A stretch of DNA of 64,000 nt from Pogonophryne albipinna (GCA_028583405.1 CM053251.1:2856271-2920270); one strand, 5' to 3'. Shown: positions 1 to 11,818, counted from the stretch's first letter. Numbers and translations are program-made. The notes: generated by a model not told the origin, from the letters alone.

Positions 1-217
1 TAACATGTATGCCATCTGCTGGAAAGCAGTGATACAACCACAGGTATGGTGAAAAAAGATAGAACTATTCGAAACAGAAAAAAAACAGCGTAATATACCA
101 TCTGACAAAGGCCTGTGTTAATGCTTCAATTAACTGGCTATTCTTTATAATATACTCAGATCAATAGGAGACAGAGATGTTAAGTTATAAATCAAGGGTT
201 TTTATTATTATTTACAG

Positions 218-640
218 CAGGGGTGGGGAACCTTTTTCCTTTAAATTTTTACAACATCCTCCGAGGGCCGTACAAATTATTGAACTCAACCTCTGCTTAA
301 AAAAACTAAAATCACAGCCCATTAATTTGGCCTTTCTTTCATGTTGTAGAAAAGCTCTTTAAATTAGTTAGCATAGCTAGCTAACCAGATGCTAATAAAA
401 ACAGATCGCCACTGTGCTTACAACTAAAGACACAGCCACGCAAACGCTGCGGCATGTGTACGGCTCCTTATGGGTACTGCAATATTTGAAGAGCTGGAGC
501 GGCGTTCCGGTGCTCTCCGTCAGCACTCTAGTCTACACTCCTTTCAGACGAGACATAACCACGTGAAGACACGTTACGCTCGTGTTGTGTTCAAGGAACC
601 TGTCCTTGGCCAGGAAAAACAGGCACTCGCTTGTTTAATT
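218..640. mobile_element. hAT-like element, one end visible
   Basis: A CAGGGGTGGGGAACC terminus at 218, followed by text of the 'gggccgta' type, matches the left end usual for Charlie/Ac-type hAT elements in fish. No matching right terminus or 8-bp duplication was found, so the inner boundary is arbitrary and the copy is probably truncated. No transposase is readable. Confidence 0.4.
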
Positions 641-1149
641 ATTTTGCGATCTAGATTTCTTCTTTTTTGAAGTGAGAAGTTGTCCGTCAGTCGGAAGGAC
701 GGAAGGACGAAAACTCTTCGGTTCACCACGAATTACACAAGTCACCCAAATCAGCGTTAAAAAAGCGGGAGTGGCTGAAAAGCGACTAATTTGCATCACT
801 GGGAAAGAAGATATATCGCTCTGTTGGCGTTTAGACAACAAAAACAGAGTGAAGCTCTGATTTCATAAACAATCTTTGAGTACAGACACCGTCCTGCAGA
901 GAGCACACAACCCAACAGCACGTTTTTGGTCTAGCATCACTTTACAAAACATTTGCATTAAGACGCTACTTGCAGGTGGGTGAAATCAGGCTTAGGGAGT
1001 AACGTATTACATGTAACGGCATTAGGTCATCAGGATACAAAATAGACAAATGTATTCCCTTAAGGTTATAGAAGCAGCTGACGACCAACACACTTGTGTC
1101 TTTTGAAACGATTATGCCATTCAAATCTTTTGTCACAAACATTGAAGCT
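641..1149. other. Non-coding stretch before the zinc-finger gene
   Basis: No splice-flanked exon, RNA gene or repeat terminus could be recognised. The part next to 1149 would be the 3' UTR of the minus-strand zinc-finger gene. Short frames here lack codon character. Confidence 0.4.
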
Positions 1150-2156
1150 TTATTTTCCCTCTCCTGTGTGGACTCTCATGTGTGCCTTTAAATTATCACT
1201 CCGTGAAAATGTTTTTTTACAGACTGAGCAGCTGTGTGGTTTCTCTACGGTGTGGACTATCATGTGTCGTTTTACATCTCTTTTCATTGCAAAAGATTTC
1301 TTACAGACTGAGCAGCTGAATGGTTTTCTCTCCTGTGTGGACCCTCATGTGTGTCTTTAAACGATCACTCCGTGAAAACGTTTTTTTACAGACTGAGCAG
1401 CTATGTGGTGTCTCTCCCGTGTGGACTCTCATGTGTTCTTTTAAACTTCTACTCTGTGAAAAAGCTTTCTTACAGACTGTACAGGTGAATGGTTTCTCTC
1501 CTGTGTGGACTCTCATGTGTGCCTTTACACTTCCACTCTGTGAAAAAGCTTTCTTACAGACTGGGCAGGTGAATGGTTTCTCTCCTGTGTGGACTCTCAT
1601 GTGTTTTTTTTAAATTTCCACTCTGTGCAAAATATTTGGTACAAACTGAGCAGCTGAATAGTTTATTTTCAGCACTACGTTGTGGATCACTGACAGATTC
1701 ATGTCTATTTTTCAGTGAGTTTGAGCCTGATGCAGGTTCTCTGGTCTCATTCCAATCAGCACTGTCTCCAGTGTCAGGTTCAGAAGACTCTTCAGTGTCG
1801 TCCTCAGTCTTTGTTTGTAAACTGCTCTCTGGATCTGAGTTCCTGGCTGGTTCTGGTCCTCGACAGTCATCTCCATCAGCTTCTGTTTCCATGTGTTCAG
1901 TTTGTCTTCGATAAGGCTGTGAGGACTGAGGTTTCTCTTTATCATCTTCACTCTTCACAGGGTCAGGAGTGAAAGTGGACTTGTGATATCAGCCTCCTCC
2001 AGCTCCTGAAGCTGCTCTCCCTCCTGACTGATCCTGAGTTCCTCCTGTTCCTGCTTAATGTGTGGGGGGGGCTCTGGGTCCTCCTGGTCCAGACTGGTGC
2101 TCCACTCCTGCTGGTCAGGGAGAAGCTCTTCTTTAACCACCACCAGCAGCTGGACA
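1150..2156 (-). pseudogene. C2H2 zinc-finger gene, last exon, three frameshifts
   Basis: This is the terminal exon of a teleost multi-finger C2H2 protein, a family of nuclear DNA-binding regulators. The minus strand has a good acceptor (tttcctgcag) at 2157, then an acidic leader of the VKEELLPDQQEWSTSLDQED type found in many fish C2H2 genes. Six C-x2-C-x12-H-x3-H fingers follow, joined by TGEKP-like linkers, and the stop is at 1150-1152. Three single-base frame breaks interrupt it: a lost base near 1978 (after the ITS codons), an extra base in the T8 run at 1604-1611, and an extra T near 1325. One linker reads TGETP instead of TGEKP. No first exon was found in the window. Two of the breaks are in homopolymers, so this is either a young pseudogene or an intact gene damaged by consensus errors. 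Confidence 0.8.
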
Positions 2157-2714
2157 TCTGCAGGAAACAGGAATCACACAGTCAGAACAAACTGTTAAGT
2201 GTTAGCATTTAACAATCTAATCACCATGAAAATGAGAGACATTTTGCAGCCTTAATTAATGCCTTTGTTTTTATATTTTCACATTATCTTTCTTAGTCCC
2301 GCCTATTGTGTATTTGTGTTGGCTCAAGTCACCTTATGTAGCCCAGCCCCTTTCCACTTACAGTTAAAAATGAAAAAGGGTTTTTCTTCTGGCGTAGCAC
2401 TAGCTGCAATGTAAACAAGGCATTGTATTTGGGATCGTTCAGAGATACACTACGCCTACAGTATAAAATTAAAATCCTGCATTCAAACCTTATTTAAGTA
2501 AAAGTATGCAAGTATTAACAGAACATTTTACGGCACCTTCTTATGTAAAGTAATGATGGTGCAGTAAAATGTTCCCTGTCAGTTTTCAATTTATGATGTT
2601 TCTTGATTATTTCATATGTTGCATTTTACTGCTGTGCATGTTCAAAGTTGCACTTGTATAAATGATTATAGATGAGGGAACCTACTAAATATTAAAATGT
2701 GTGTTTTTTTTATA
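2157..2714. other. Non-coding stretch, upstream intron of the zinc-finger gene
   Basis: AT-rich sequence without recognisable exons. It starts as the intron upstream (in gene orientation) of the zinc-finger exon. The gene's usual first coding exon was searched for by eye and not seen. Confidence 0.4.
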
Positions 2715-2716
2715 TA

Positions 2717-2789
2717 CAGTACCAGTCAAAAGTTTGGACACCTTCTCATTCAATTTTTTTTGTGTGTTTCTACTTTGTAGATTAATACT
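2717..2789 (+). mobile_element. Tc1/mariner element, left part
   Basis: The terminus CAGTACCAGTCAAAAGTTTG begins at 2717 directly after a TA dinucleotide, as expected for Tc1 insertion. The sequence continues in register at 9242 once the BEL/Pao insertion and its duplicated ATACT are removed. It carries only the terminal repeat and the start of the untranslated leader. Confidence 0.85.
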
Positions 2790-3202
2790 TGTAGGGGCCG
2801 CATTTTAAGTTTATTTTGTTTTATTTGGAACCTTTATTAATGCATTTTTCTGTTTCAGTGAGAGGTGTGCTTTGCTCAGGTGAAGGGGGCGGGGCTAAGG
2901 CTTTAAGTTGGAGGTGCGAGAGCAGCAGGCAGCAGCAATACCATCATTGACACGCAGACGCAACCTTATACTTAGTCAAATACAGATTATTAGGATCTGC
3001 TGTTTAAGTTTATGTTAAATATTGTTTTCGTATTTTGTTTATGTTTATGGAAATAAACATTGAAAAGCAACCGAAACGTCCAGTGGATTGTGTACTGCGA
3101 GTCTGACACTGCTTCCGAGGCCCAAGCTCTACATGTGGCCAAGAACAATAACTTTTGAGGTGAAGGTTACAAGACAAACTTTTTGGGATTTTGGCCACTA
3201 CA
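2790..3202 (+). repeat. 5' LTR of the BEL/Pao element
   Basis: Starts TGTAGGGGCCGC and ends GGCCACTACA. It contains an AATAAA signal (about 3051), and is repeated with small indels at 8811-9236. ATACT precedes it. Confidence 0.9.
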
Positions 3203-3619
3203 ATTAGTCAATGACGAGCTGTGATTGGAAACACGAGGACTATTGGAGGATCAAAGGGATCGTAAGAATCAAAGACAAAGGAAACGCCGGCCCGATGCAT
3301 GGCGGACCAAACAAAGAAACACTTCGGAGGAGGTATGCGCTTTCAGATCAAACATCACTGAAGGATTATTCGTTTGGAAGAAATACCTGAAGTGTTTAGA
3401 AACAGATTTCACCGCTCATATTTGTGTTTATGGACAGTGAATCTTTTATTTGTCAACCTTTCTGTGACGAAGAAAAAGAGAGCAGCGGTGAAATACAGCC
3501 TCTTATGAATGAACTTATGAAGTAACCTGAGTTAAGTTTTGAAAATACAAGGATAGCGGAGCCACAAGAACTGTTTCTAAACCTTTTGAAGACTTTTTAG
3601 AAGTTTATATTGGATTAAA

Positions 3620-4967
3620 ATGGCGAGTTCTGATGAGGCGGAATCGCCACCTGTTAAAGACATGGATGAGGCTGCGGCGCAGCTGCGCTCATCAAGATCA
3701 GGAAAAGTTTTGCATTTAACACGGAGAATGAACATTGTGAACAACCTAATGACCGATAAGGAATATCTGGATGAAGTCAAAGGCAACATGTTGAAGTTTA
3801 ACAAACTTTCGGTTGATTTTAAAGCCTTGCATGTATCATATGCGCAAATGTTGGATGAGAGCGCAAGAAAAGAGGACGATGAGAAATGGTATCAGCCGAG
3901 ATGTAGGCACATAAACTCATTCCTTGCCAAAGTTACGAAATGGATAACTGACATAGAAAATGCTGATTCACTCAACTTGACTCAAGTGGAAGGTCTGCCA
4001 GCTGAAGAAGGTGCATATGCAAATGAAGGTGGCGGTCTGAGCGAGGTGGATACACACCAGTGAGGTCCATAACATCCAGCCACTCTTCTCCTCCTCATTA
4101 CGCATCAATGCTGAGGCAGAGAGAGCAGCCTTATTGGCCAAAGCTTCTATGTTACAAGAAAAACATGCCATTGAAGAACAGGAACAAATATTGCAAAAAA
4201 AAAGAGAGAAACACTAGAATTACACACAGAAATAGCAGCCAACACAGCCAAAATTAATTATCTTAAAGACAATGAATTAGCTAGGCTTGGCCCTGTACAG
4301 GCTGAAGCAGCAGCTACCACACTGATGGATACAAAGCCAGATATTTCAGCTCATCCTTATGACAGAGGTGCTCCAGTTGTTAGGAGCAAGGCAGGCGCCC
4401 CACTTCACTTTCCCTTTTTGAATGTCCGTGAAGATAATGCGCACAGTTGGCCTGATATTCATCATCAAGACAGCATTAATGATCAGCATCAGCCACAACC
4501 AACCTCAGTGCACAATATTCCACCTGTCATACCTGTCCATACCCCAAAACACACAGCCAACTCTGCCACAAGGGCAAAGCCCCCCTATGCCCAGCACAGC
4601 AAAGGATGACCACATGAATCAAATACTGGAGAATCAAAGCAGCTTGACGAGGATACTTGTGAAACAACAACTTCTCTCGACGCTGCCGCAAGGAAATATT
4701 CCACCCTTTGATGGACACATTCTGGAGTACAAGTCCTTTATTCACTCCTTTGAACATTGTATTGAAAACAAAACAGACAACAACAGAGACAGGTTGCAGT
4801 TCCTTATACAGTTCACCAGAGGCCAAGCTCAGCGGCTAGTCAAAAGCTGTGAATACATGTCTCCAGACAGAGGCTATCAGAAAGCAAAACGTTTACTGAA
4901 GGAGAACTTTGGGAACGAATACAAACTCTCTTGTGCTTACCTGGAAAAAGCTCTATCCTGGCCCTAG
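3620..4967 (+). pseudogene. BEL/Pao gag, N-terminal and DUF1759 parts
   Basis: An ATG-started frame at 3620-4063 (147 residues, charged and helical) begins the gag-like polyprotein that would form the retrotransposon particle. After frame changes, the stretch at about 4608-4967 carries the DUF1759 signature (PPFDGHILEYKSFIHSFE, then a GQAQRLVKSC-like helix), which is diagnostic of Pao-type gag. At least two frameshifts separate these parts and a stop ends the second at 4967. It lies directly downstream of the 5' LTR leader. Confidence 0.8.
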
Positions 4968-5408
4968 TTAAATCTGAAGATTCAAGGTCGCTGCAGGATT
5001 ACGCCATGTTTCTAAGGAGTTGCTGCACGCTATGGAGGAAATGGAGTACTTGGAGGAACTAGACACAGTGTCCAACATGAGAAGCATTGTGCTTAAGCTT
5101 CCATACAAGCTCAGGGAGCAGATGGCGCAGCAAAGCTTACGCACTGCAAGAGGAGCGCAGTCGTAGAGTAAGGATTTTAGACCTTGTCTATTTCATTGAA
5201 AGGCAAGCTCGCATAGCAGCAGACCCAGTTTTTGGTGACCTTCAAGACCAGTCAGCTGCCAAAGGAAAGGTGGCTGTAAAGACTAGATGTCCTGTTAAGT
5301 CGCAGATTCTCAAAGGCCTATGACAGCAGTTTTGCCACAGGTGTCACTATTTCCCCAAAAGAAACAGAGCCTGAACCCTCCTGTCCCTTCTGTAGGTGCA
5401 AGCACACA

Positions 5409-5891
5409 TTGGAACTGTGCAAACGGTTCTTTGAAGAAACACATAGGAACAAGCTGAACTTTGTAAAGATCAAGGGCATATGCTTTGGCTGTCTCTCTAT
5501 AGGCCACATTAGTAGAGACTGTAAACAACGCCTCACCTGTAGAGTTTGCAAGCAAGCCCACCCAAGTGCCCTGCACATCTATGTTAAAGATGGTCCGACT
5601 AAACAGACTGAAAGGCCCTCTGGTGTAGCAGGCAGAACATCAGCAGAGTTATGTGGCCACATAGGGGCCGGAGAACAAAAGAATGTGCTGTCCATTGTCC
5701 CAGTGCAAGTTAAGGCAGCAAAAGGCAGTCAAGTCTTTCAAGTCTATGCCCTCCTGGACCCTGGTTCCAACGCTACCTTCTGCTCCGAAGCGCTGATGTC
5801 TAAACTCAATCTGAAAGGCAGAAAAACACATTCTGTTAAGCACAATGAATCAGAAAAAACTGGTGCCATCTCATGTCATACCTGGAATTGA
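5409..5891 (+). pseudogene. BEL/Pao zinc knuckle and aspartic protease region
   Basis: In this frame residues 25-38 form a C-x2-C-x4-H-x4-C knuckle (CFGCLSIGHISRDC), followed by a second Cys-rich motif (CRVCKQAHPSALH), as in the gag-pol junction of Pao elements. Around residues 115-125 the LLDPGSNATF motif is the retropepsin-like (DUF1758) active site, with D-x-G. The frame ends early at 5891. The protease would process the polyprotein if the element were intact. Confidence 0.8.
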
Positions 5892-6045
5892 AGTTTCAGC
5901 ACTGGACAGCGACAACTTCTTACCTCTTCCTGATGTTTTCACCCAGAGAGAAATGCCAGTCACCTCCAGTAGCATTCCCAACCAGAATGACTTAACGTAG
6001 TGGGCGTACCTGAAGAAAGTCAAACTTCCCAGTATCGGTGCTAAA

Positions 6046-8086
6046 GTGGAATTATTAGTTGGCACGAATGCTCCAAAGCTGTTAGAGCCATGGGAGGTTA
6101 TTAATAGCCAAGGTGAGGGCCCCTACGCAGTAAAAACTCTATTTGGGTGGGTTGTAAATGGGCCGCTCAGAAATGGCGGTGAGGGCAGTACGGCGAGAGT
6201 GACTGTGAATAGGATATCTGCCACAAGTTTGGAAGAGCTTCTAATGTCACAGTACAACCAGGACTTCAACGAAGTGTCATCTGAGGAAAAGCCAGAGATG
6301 TCAGTTGAGGACAAAATGTTTTTGAAAGTAGCCAGTGAGGCTACCCTGCAAAACGGACACTACAGTCTAAAGTTGCCTTTCAGGAAAGCCAATGTCAGCA
6401 TGCCTAACAACCACCAAATTGCAGAACAGCGCCTGCAGGGCTTAAAAAGGAAGATGAAGAGGGACCGGCACTACAAGCAGGAATATGTTGCATTCCTCAA
6501 CGACATCTTGGAGAACAACTATGCAGAGGAGGTCCCACAGGAAGATCTGACACAGTCACCCGGACACAAATGGTACATACCACACCATGGGGTGTACCAC
6601 CCCAAAACGAAAAAGCTTAGAGTGGTTTTTGACTGTGCAGCCTCTTACCAAGGCATGTCCCTGAACACAGAGCTACTGCAGGGACCTGATCTAAATAATT
6701 CTCTTGTGGGAGTCATTGTGAGATTTCGCAAAGAGCCAATTGGATATATGGCCTGACATAAAATCAATGTTCCATCAGGTCAGAATGGATAAATCTCATG
6801 TGGACTACTTGCGGTTCCTGTGGTGGCCACAAGGTGATACCAGTAAGCCCCCAAAAGAATACCGCATGCTGGTGCACATTTTTGGTGCCTGTGTCCTCCC
6901 CAAGCTGTGCAATTTTTGCGCTACAAAAAACGGCTGAAGACAATGAACATGGGTTCCCACCTCAAGTAGCTGAAACTGTCCGAAGCAACTTTTATGTTGA
7001 CGACTGTGTAAAGTCAGTCGCAAAAGAAACTGAAGCCATCCAGCTAGTAAAGGGCCTCACTGCATTATGCAGAAGAGGCGGGTTTCAGCTGACCCAGTGG
7101 GTTAGCAACAGCAGAGCAGTTCTGGCCTCCATTCCCTACAGAGCAAAGGGCAAAGGATGTTAGGACTTTGGATCTCGACAAAGACAGTCTCCCCATTGAA
7201 AGAACATTGGGTTTGCAGGTGGGGTGTGGACTCTGACCATTTCCAGTTTAACATCCATCTCAACCAGAAGCCACATACACGAAGAGGAATACTTTCAGTT
7301 GTAAGTTCAATCTTTGATCCACTCGGCTTTCTGGCTCCTCTGATTCTCCCAGCCAAGCAGTTGCTACAAGAGCTCTGCCAGAGAGGTTTTGGGTGGGACG
7401 AACCTTTGTCCCAGACTATATCAGATAAATGGATCAAATGGATAGCAAGTCTGGAGAGGATAAAACACTTCCAAGTGCCTCGCTGTCTGAAGCCAAAGAG
7501 CTATGGAACACACAAGTTTGCACAGCTGCATCACTTCTCAGACGCCTGCGAGAATGGCTATGGCTCAGTAAGCTACATTAGGCAGGTTAACATTCAGGAT
7601 GGTGTTCATGTTGCCTTTGTCCTAGGAAAATGCAGAGTCCTTCCGTTAAAGCACATCACAGTACCGCGGCTGGAGTTGGCAGCTGCAACACTGTACAAAA
7701 TGCTGAGGAAAGAACTACACATGGACTTAAACCCCTCAGTCTTCTGGACGGATAGCCAAACAGTACTCAAGTACATTGGTAATCACTACACTAGGTTTAA
7801 GACCTATGTTGCCAACAGAGTGTCACTGATTCGTGACAATAGTGAACGGTCTCAATGGAGATATGTAAGCAGCAAGGAAAATCCTGCTGATGATGCCTCG
7901 AGAGGAATGAGTGCAGTCAAATTCATGCAGCAAAAAAGGTGGATACATGCCCCAGAGTTCCTATGGAAGCCAAAGGAAAGTTGGCCTGTGGAAAAATCAT
8001 TGACCTCCGAGCCATTGTTGCAAAATGACCCAGAGGTCAGGAAAAACGCTGCTGTATTCACAACAGTGGTAAGCATTGATAAATAA
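6046..8086 (+). pseudogene. BEL/Pao reverse transcriptase and RNase H
   Basis: Overlapping broken frames give a full Pao-type order. Early RT motifs lie at 6590-6650 (HHGVYHPKTKKLRVVFDC), the first catalytic block (DIKSMFHQVRM) near 6750-6790, and the YVDD catalytic box at about 6993-7004. The Pao connection region then leads to RNase H, with SDACENGYGS (about 7540), LELAAATLYK (about 7670), WTDSQTVLKYI (about 7745) and SSKENPADDASRG (about 7870). Catalytic residues look retained, but at least three frame changes (near 6755, 6940 and 7160) and a stop at 8086 break the polyprotein. A short AT-rich stretch at about 8060-8118 may be a small insertion. Confidence 0.85.
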
Positions 8087-8327
8087 AGGTTTTGAATTTA
8101 ATTGAATTGAAACTCCCACAGACCGCCTTATTTCATACTTCTCTGATTGGAAGAGGCTACTTAAAGCAGTGGCATGGTATCTCAAGGTGAAGAATGCTCT
8201 GATGTTGACCGTCACAAAAGCGTAAAGAGCTTTCCTCAGGTCCCATCACCCACCCGCTCGAGCAGCCAAAAGGTGAGCAACTGAGCTAAGCGCTTTCAGG
8301 TCCACACTTGGTGGACAGCTCCTCACA

Positions 8328-8696
8328 GTGGAAGACCTCTCACAGGCAGAGAGGTCAGTCATCACCTATGTTCAAAAGCAGTCCTTCCCAGTGGAAATGG
8401 AAGCGCTGGAAACCGCTCCATTTAGAGTGCAGAAGAGTAGTAAGATCTGTAGGCTCGATCCTATACTGGATGAAGGCATCATGAGAGTAGGCGGCCGCCT
8501 ACACAGATCTGCAATGCCTGATGAGACCAAGCACCCTTATATTCTGCCCAAAGATGCTCACACTTCAGATCTCCTACTACGACACATCCACGAACGCTCT
8601 GGACACAGCGGGAGAAACAACATGCTTTCAGAGCTCCGTAAAAAGTACTGGGTTTTAAGGGGAAACTCAGCAGCGAGGAAAATAGGTCTTCCTTAA
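8328..8696 (+). pseudogene. BEL/Pao integrase N-terminus, core deleted
   Basis: The frame carries the end of the linker and the integrase zinc-binding region (ILPKDAHTSDLLLRHIHERS, then GHSGRNNMLSELRKKYW). It stops at 8696, about 115 bp before the 3' LTR. The DDE catalytic core and C-terminal region, normally several hundred residues, are missing. An internal deletion therefore joins the N-terminus to the element's 3' end. Confidence 0.85.
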
Positions 8697-8810
8697 ACAT
8701 CAATAAGGGATGTAATGTATATACTTTATTTTTCTAAAGTCATTATTTGTTGGTCGTTTTACGGCTCCCTTTTGGGGAATTGATTCTGAGAGAACAATTA
8801 GGGGCCGGTG

Positions 8811-9236
8811 TGTAGGAGCCGCATTTTAAGTTTATTTTGTTTTGATTTATTTGGAACCTTTATTAATGCATTTTTCTGTGTCAGTGAGAGGTGTGCTTTG
8901 CTCAGGTGAAGGGGGCGGGGCTAAGGCTTTAAGTTGGAGGTGCGGTGTGTGACGGGAGCGCAGAAGGCAGCAGCAATACCGTCATTGACACGCAGACGCA
9001 ACCTTATACTTAGTCAAATACAGATTATTAGGATCTGCTGTTTAAGTTTATGTTAAATATTGTTTTCGTATTTTGTTTTGCTGGAAATAAACGTTGAAAA
9101 GCAACCGAAACGTCCAGTGGATTGTGTACTGCGAGTCTGACACTGCTTCCGAGACCCAAGCTCTACATGTGGCCAAGAACAATAACTTTTGAGGTGAAGG
9201 TTACAAGACAAACTTTTTGGGATTTTGGCCACTACA
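8811..9236 (+). repeat. 3' LTR of the BEL/Pao element
   Basis: Starts TGTAGGAGCCGC and ends GGCCACTACA, then the duplicated ATACT. It differs from the 5' LTR by a few substitutions and several short indels. Confidence 0.9.
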
Positions 9237-9241
9237 ATACT

Positions 9242-9716
9242 GAAGACATCAAAACTATGAAAGAACACATATGGAATTATCTAGTTAACAAAAAAAGTGT
9301 TAAAAAAAATCAAGAATATGATTTTTATTTTAGATTCTTCAAAGTAGCCCCCTTTTGCCTTGATGACAGCTTTGCAAACTCTTGGCTTCTCTCAGTCAGC
9401 TTCATGAGGTAGACACCTGGAATGGTTTTCAATTAACACCTGTGCCTTGTCAAGAGTCAATGTGTGGAATTACTTGCCTTCTTAATGTGTTTGAGACCAT
9501 CAGTTGTGTTGTGCAGAGGTAGAGTTAGTGCACCGTGGAAAGCCCTATTTGACTGCGGTTGTAATCCATATTATAGCAATAACGACTCAACCCAGTAAAG
9601 AGAAACGACCGTCCATCATCACTTTAAGAAATGAAGGACACTCGATCCGGATAATGTCAAGAACTTTGAATGTATCCTCAAGTGCAGTCGCAAAAACCAT
9701 CGAATGCTATGATGTA
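9242..9716 (+). pseudogene. Tc1 transposase N-terminus, truncated
   Basis: The Tc1 leader resumes here and runs into a transposase-like frame at about 9565-9716. Its helix-turn-helix shows LRNEGHSIRIMSRTLNVSSS then AVAKTIECY, the DNA-binding (paired-like) half that recognises the terminal repeat. The start codon context is degraded (an expected ATG reads ATA) and homology stops abruptly at about 9716, so the DDE catalytic domain and right terminal repeat are missing. It is a dead fragment. Confidence 0.85.
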
Positions 9717-10021
9717 TAGTATGTGTATTCACTCTCTGTCCTACACGCCTTGTTTCCCATAGGGTATTTATTTGATTTCTGGTTAGGGGAGGGAAACTCT
9801 GGGTCCTACGGCCCGTGGTGTAGCTGGCTCGGGTTCTCTCCTTCTGTTTGTTTCTTTTGGCCAGTCCTCCAGACCTCTTTTCGTTTGCCAGATTGCTTGT
9901 GTGAGAAAACTGCTGTACTTCAATAAATGATCGTTATCAAGTACTGGTTTTTGCGTGCATTATTTTATGTTTCGGGTCTCCCCACGAGCCACTACCACGG
10001 AATAGAGGGCGGGTCGTAACA
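9717..10021 (+). mobile_element. LTR-like fragment, probably Ty3/Gypsy
   Basis: An AATAAA signal at about 9920 is followed by about 90 bp ending in GGGCGGGTCGTAACA at 10021, the layout of an LTR R-U5 right end. No left boundary, duplication or internal region was found. Confidence 0.45.
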
Positions 10022-10026
10022 ATAGA

Positions 10027-10115
10027 CACGTCTTTTCTGTGTTTGAGTTTTACTCGCTACAGGGTGTACTTTGAGGGTGTGTGACTCTGCAGACAGTTTG
10101 CAGAAAAAGCTACAT
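10027..10115 (+). repeat. Fragment of the TTAA MITE seen at 29734-30556
   Basis: About 80% similar by eye to the interior near 30415-30510 (TTTACTCGCTACA, GTGTACTTTGAGGGT and CATAACACAC in the same order). It is cut off by the L2 tail that begins near 10124. Confidence 0.6.
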
Positions 10116-10437
10116 AACACACAATAAATCAATCAATCAATGTTTATTTATATAGCCCAATATCACAAATGTTACATTTGTGTCAGTGGACTTCACAGTT
10201 TGTACAGAATATCAGTATGACAATACGACACCCTCTGTCCTTAGACCCTCACATCGTACAAGGAAAAACTTCCGGAGAAAACCCACAGTTTAAAGGGGAA
10301 AATGGGAGAAACCTCAGGGAGAGCAACAGAGGAGGGATCCCTCTCCCAATTGAAAAGATAATACATTTAAAACATAGGTAGTCCAAATGTTTGGAAATAC
10401 ATGTGTCTATAATAAGAAGATGAATCCATGAGGGTAT

Positions 10438-10930
10438 CAGCTGATATTTAAATGCATTTATCTTAACTATCCCCCTTAATTAAAGCAGTATTTTGTACCC
10501 TACTCACCAAATCATCAAGTTAGACATTCTGTTCAGATTTATTTCTCTGTCCCCTCTGCAAAAAAATTGATTGGCAGAAGAGCGTTCATTTTCAAAGCCC
10601 CAACAGACTGGAATACTTTACCTACTGCTATTAGATCTCTTGCATCATTGGATATATTTAAACATGCATTGTTATTTCACTTTCAACTGGTCTGTACTTG
10701 GTATTAACTGATATTGATGAAACTGATTTGCTCGACTGTCTCAAATTGTAATGATTGTGTGCATTGCTTGAATTTTACTTAACAGACTGTATGTGGTTTG
10801 TCTTGTGTGTCATGTTTTGCATTTTGTCTTTTTGTTTATGTATGTCTGTAAATTGTTGCTATTGTCGGGACCCCCTTGAAAACGAGATGGTGCATCTCAA
10901 GGGGTTTATCCCAATGAATACAAATGTCTA
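10438..10930 (+). mobile_element. Second LINE 3' end inserted in L2 copy 1
   Basis: Absent from L2 copy 3 at the equivalent point, so it is an insertion. A plus-strand frame reads the C-terminal LINE motif AKKLIGRRAFIFKAPTDWNT followed by LPTAIRSLASLDIFKHAL. The 3' UTR has the 'cccttgaaaacgagatggtgcatctcaagggg' stem-like region and ends in 'aatgaatacaaatgtc'. It is 5'-truncated and the clade is uncertain (L2/Rex-like). Confidence 0.65.
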
Positions 10931-11818
10931 TATATCCACCCAGGACTTATGATCCAGGACCACAGCAACAGGCACAGCCACGACTCAAGATCCAGGGCTT
11001 GCGATCCAGGACTCAGGATCACAGCAACAGGATCAGCCACGACTCAGGATCCCGCCGTAGATAGACACCAAAAAGAAAATTTGGGGAAGCTGGGTTATTC
11101 GGAACATGAGAGTACACAGGTACAGACAGAGAGAAGGAAGAAGTAAGGTGTCCCTCGACAAACTAAGCCTATATCAGCAAAACTAGGGGCTGAATCTAAT
11201 CAGCCCTAACTATAAGCTTTATCAAAAAGGAAGGTCTTAAGCGCACTCTTAAAAACGGATAGGGTGTCTGCCGCCCGAACACAAACTGGAAGCTGATTCC
11301 ACAAATGTGGAGCTTGATAAGAAAAGGCTCTGGCTCCCATTGTAGTTTTAGAGACTCTATGAACAACCAACCACCCTGCATTCTTGGAACGCAATACCCT
11401 AGTTGGACAGTAGGGTATAATGAGTTCTTTAACCCTCTGGAGTCGGTGGACGCGACGGCGCGTCCAGGTGCGCATAATTTTACGTAATTAATCATATATT
11501 TTCGATTATAAGGAGTAGAAATATGATTCAGATATCCGCGGAATCGCTGGAAGTGTAGCTTTCCAGCGGTATCTCCTGTGAGACTGTAACCAGGGCATAG
11601 CAGCCAATATGGCCGCTCAAAGCAGCTTGACTTTACACTGTGTGGGATTGGTGGATTCGTGTGTCCGTCAAGGAAATCTCGGCCGGCAGACATCATGGTC
11701 TGAAATGACCAATGGACATCGAAAAATCACTAAGGACCTACCCACCAAGTAAACAAAACATAAACCACGTGTCTCCCATCAGTTTACGTCTGTGTGAGGA
11801 GAGAGAGAGACAGAGAAA

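Larger units (their letters stand above)
2790..9236 (+). mobile_element. BEL/Pao LTR retrotransposon inserted in Tc1
   Basis: Two TG...CA long terminal repeats (2790-3202 and 8811-9236) enclose gag- and pol-like frames in the BEL/Pao order: gag with DUF1759, zinc knuckle, aspartic protease, reverse transcriptase, RNase H, integrase N-terminus. The insertion is flanked by a perfect 5-bp duplication, ATACT (2785-2789 and 9237-9241). Frames are broken many times and the integrase core is absent, so the copy cannot be autonomous. The two LTRs differ by several indels (413 and 426 bp), indicating an old insertion. Confidence 0.9.

Noticed and set aside
1094..1914. Plus-strand frames opposite the zinc-finger gene (repeated FSPVWTLMC)
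   Set aside because: They are antisense shadows of the repeated finger linkers on the minus strand.
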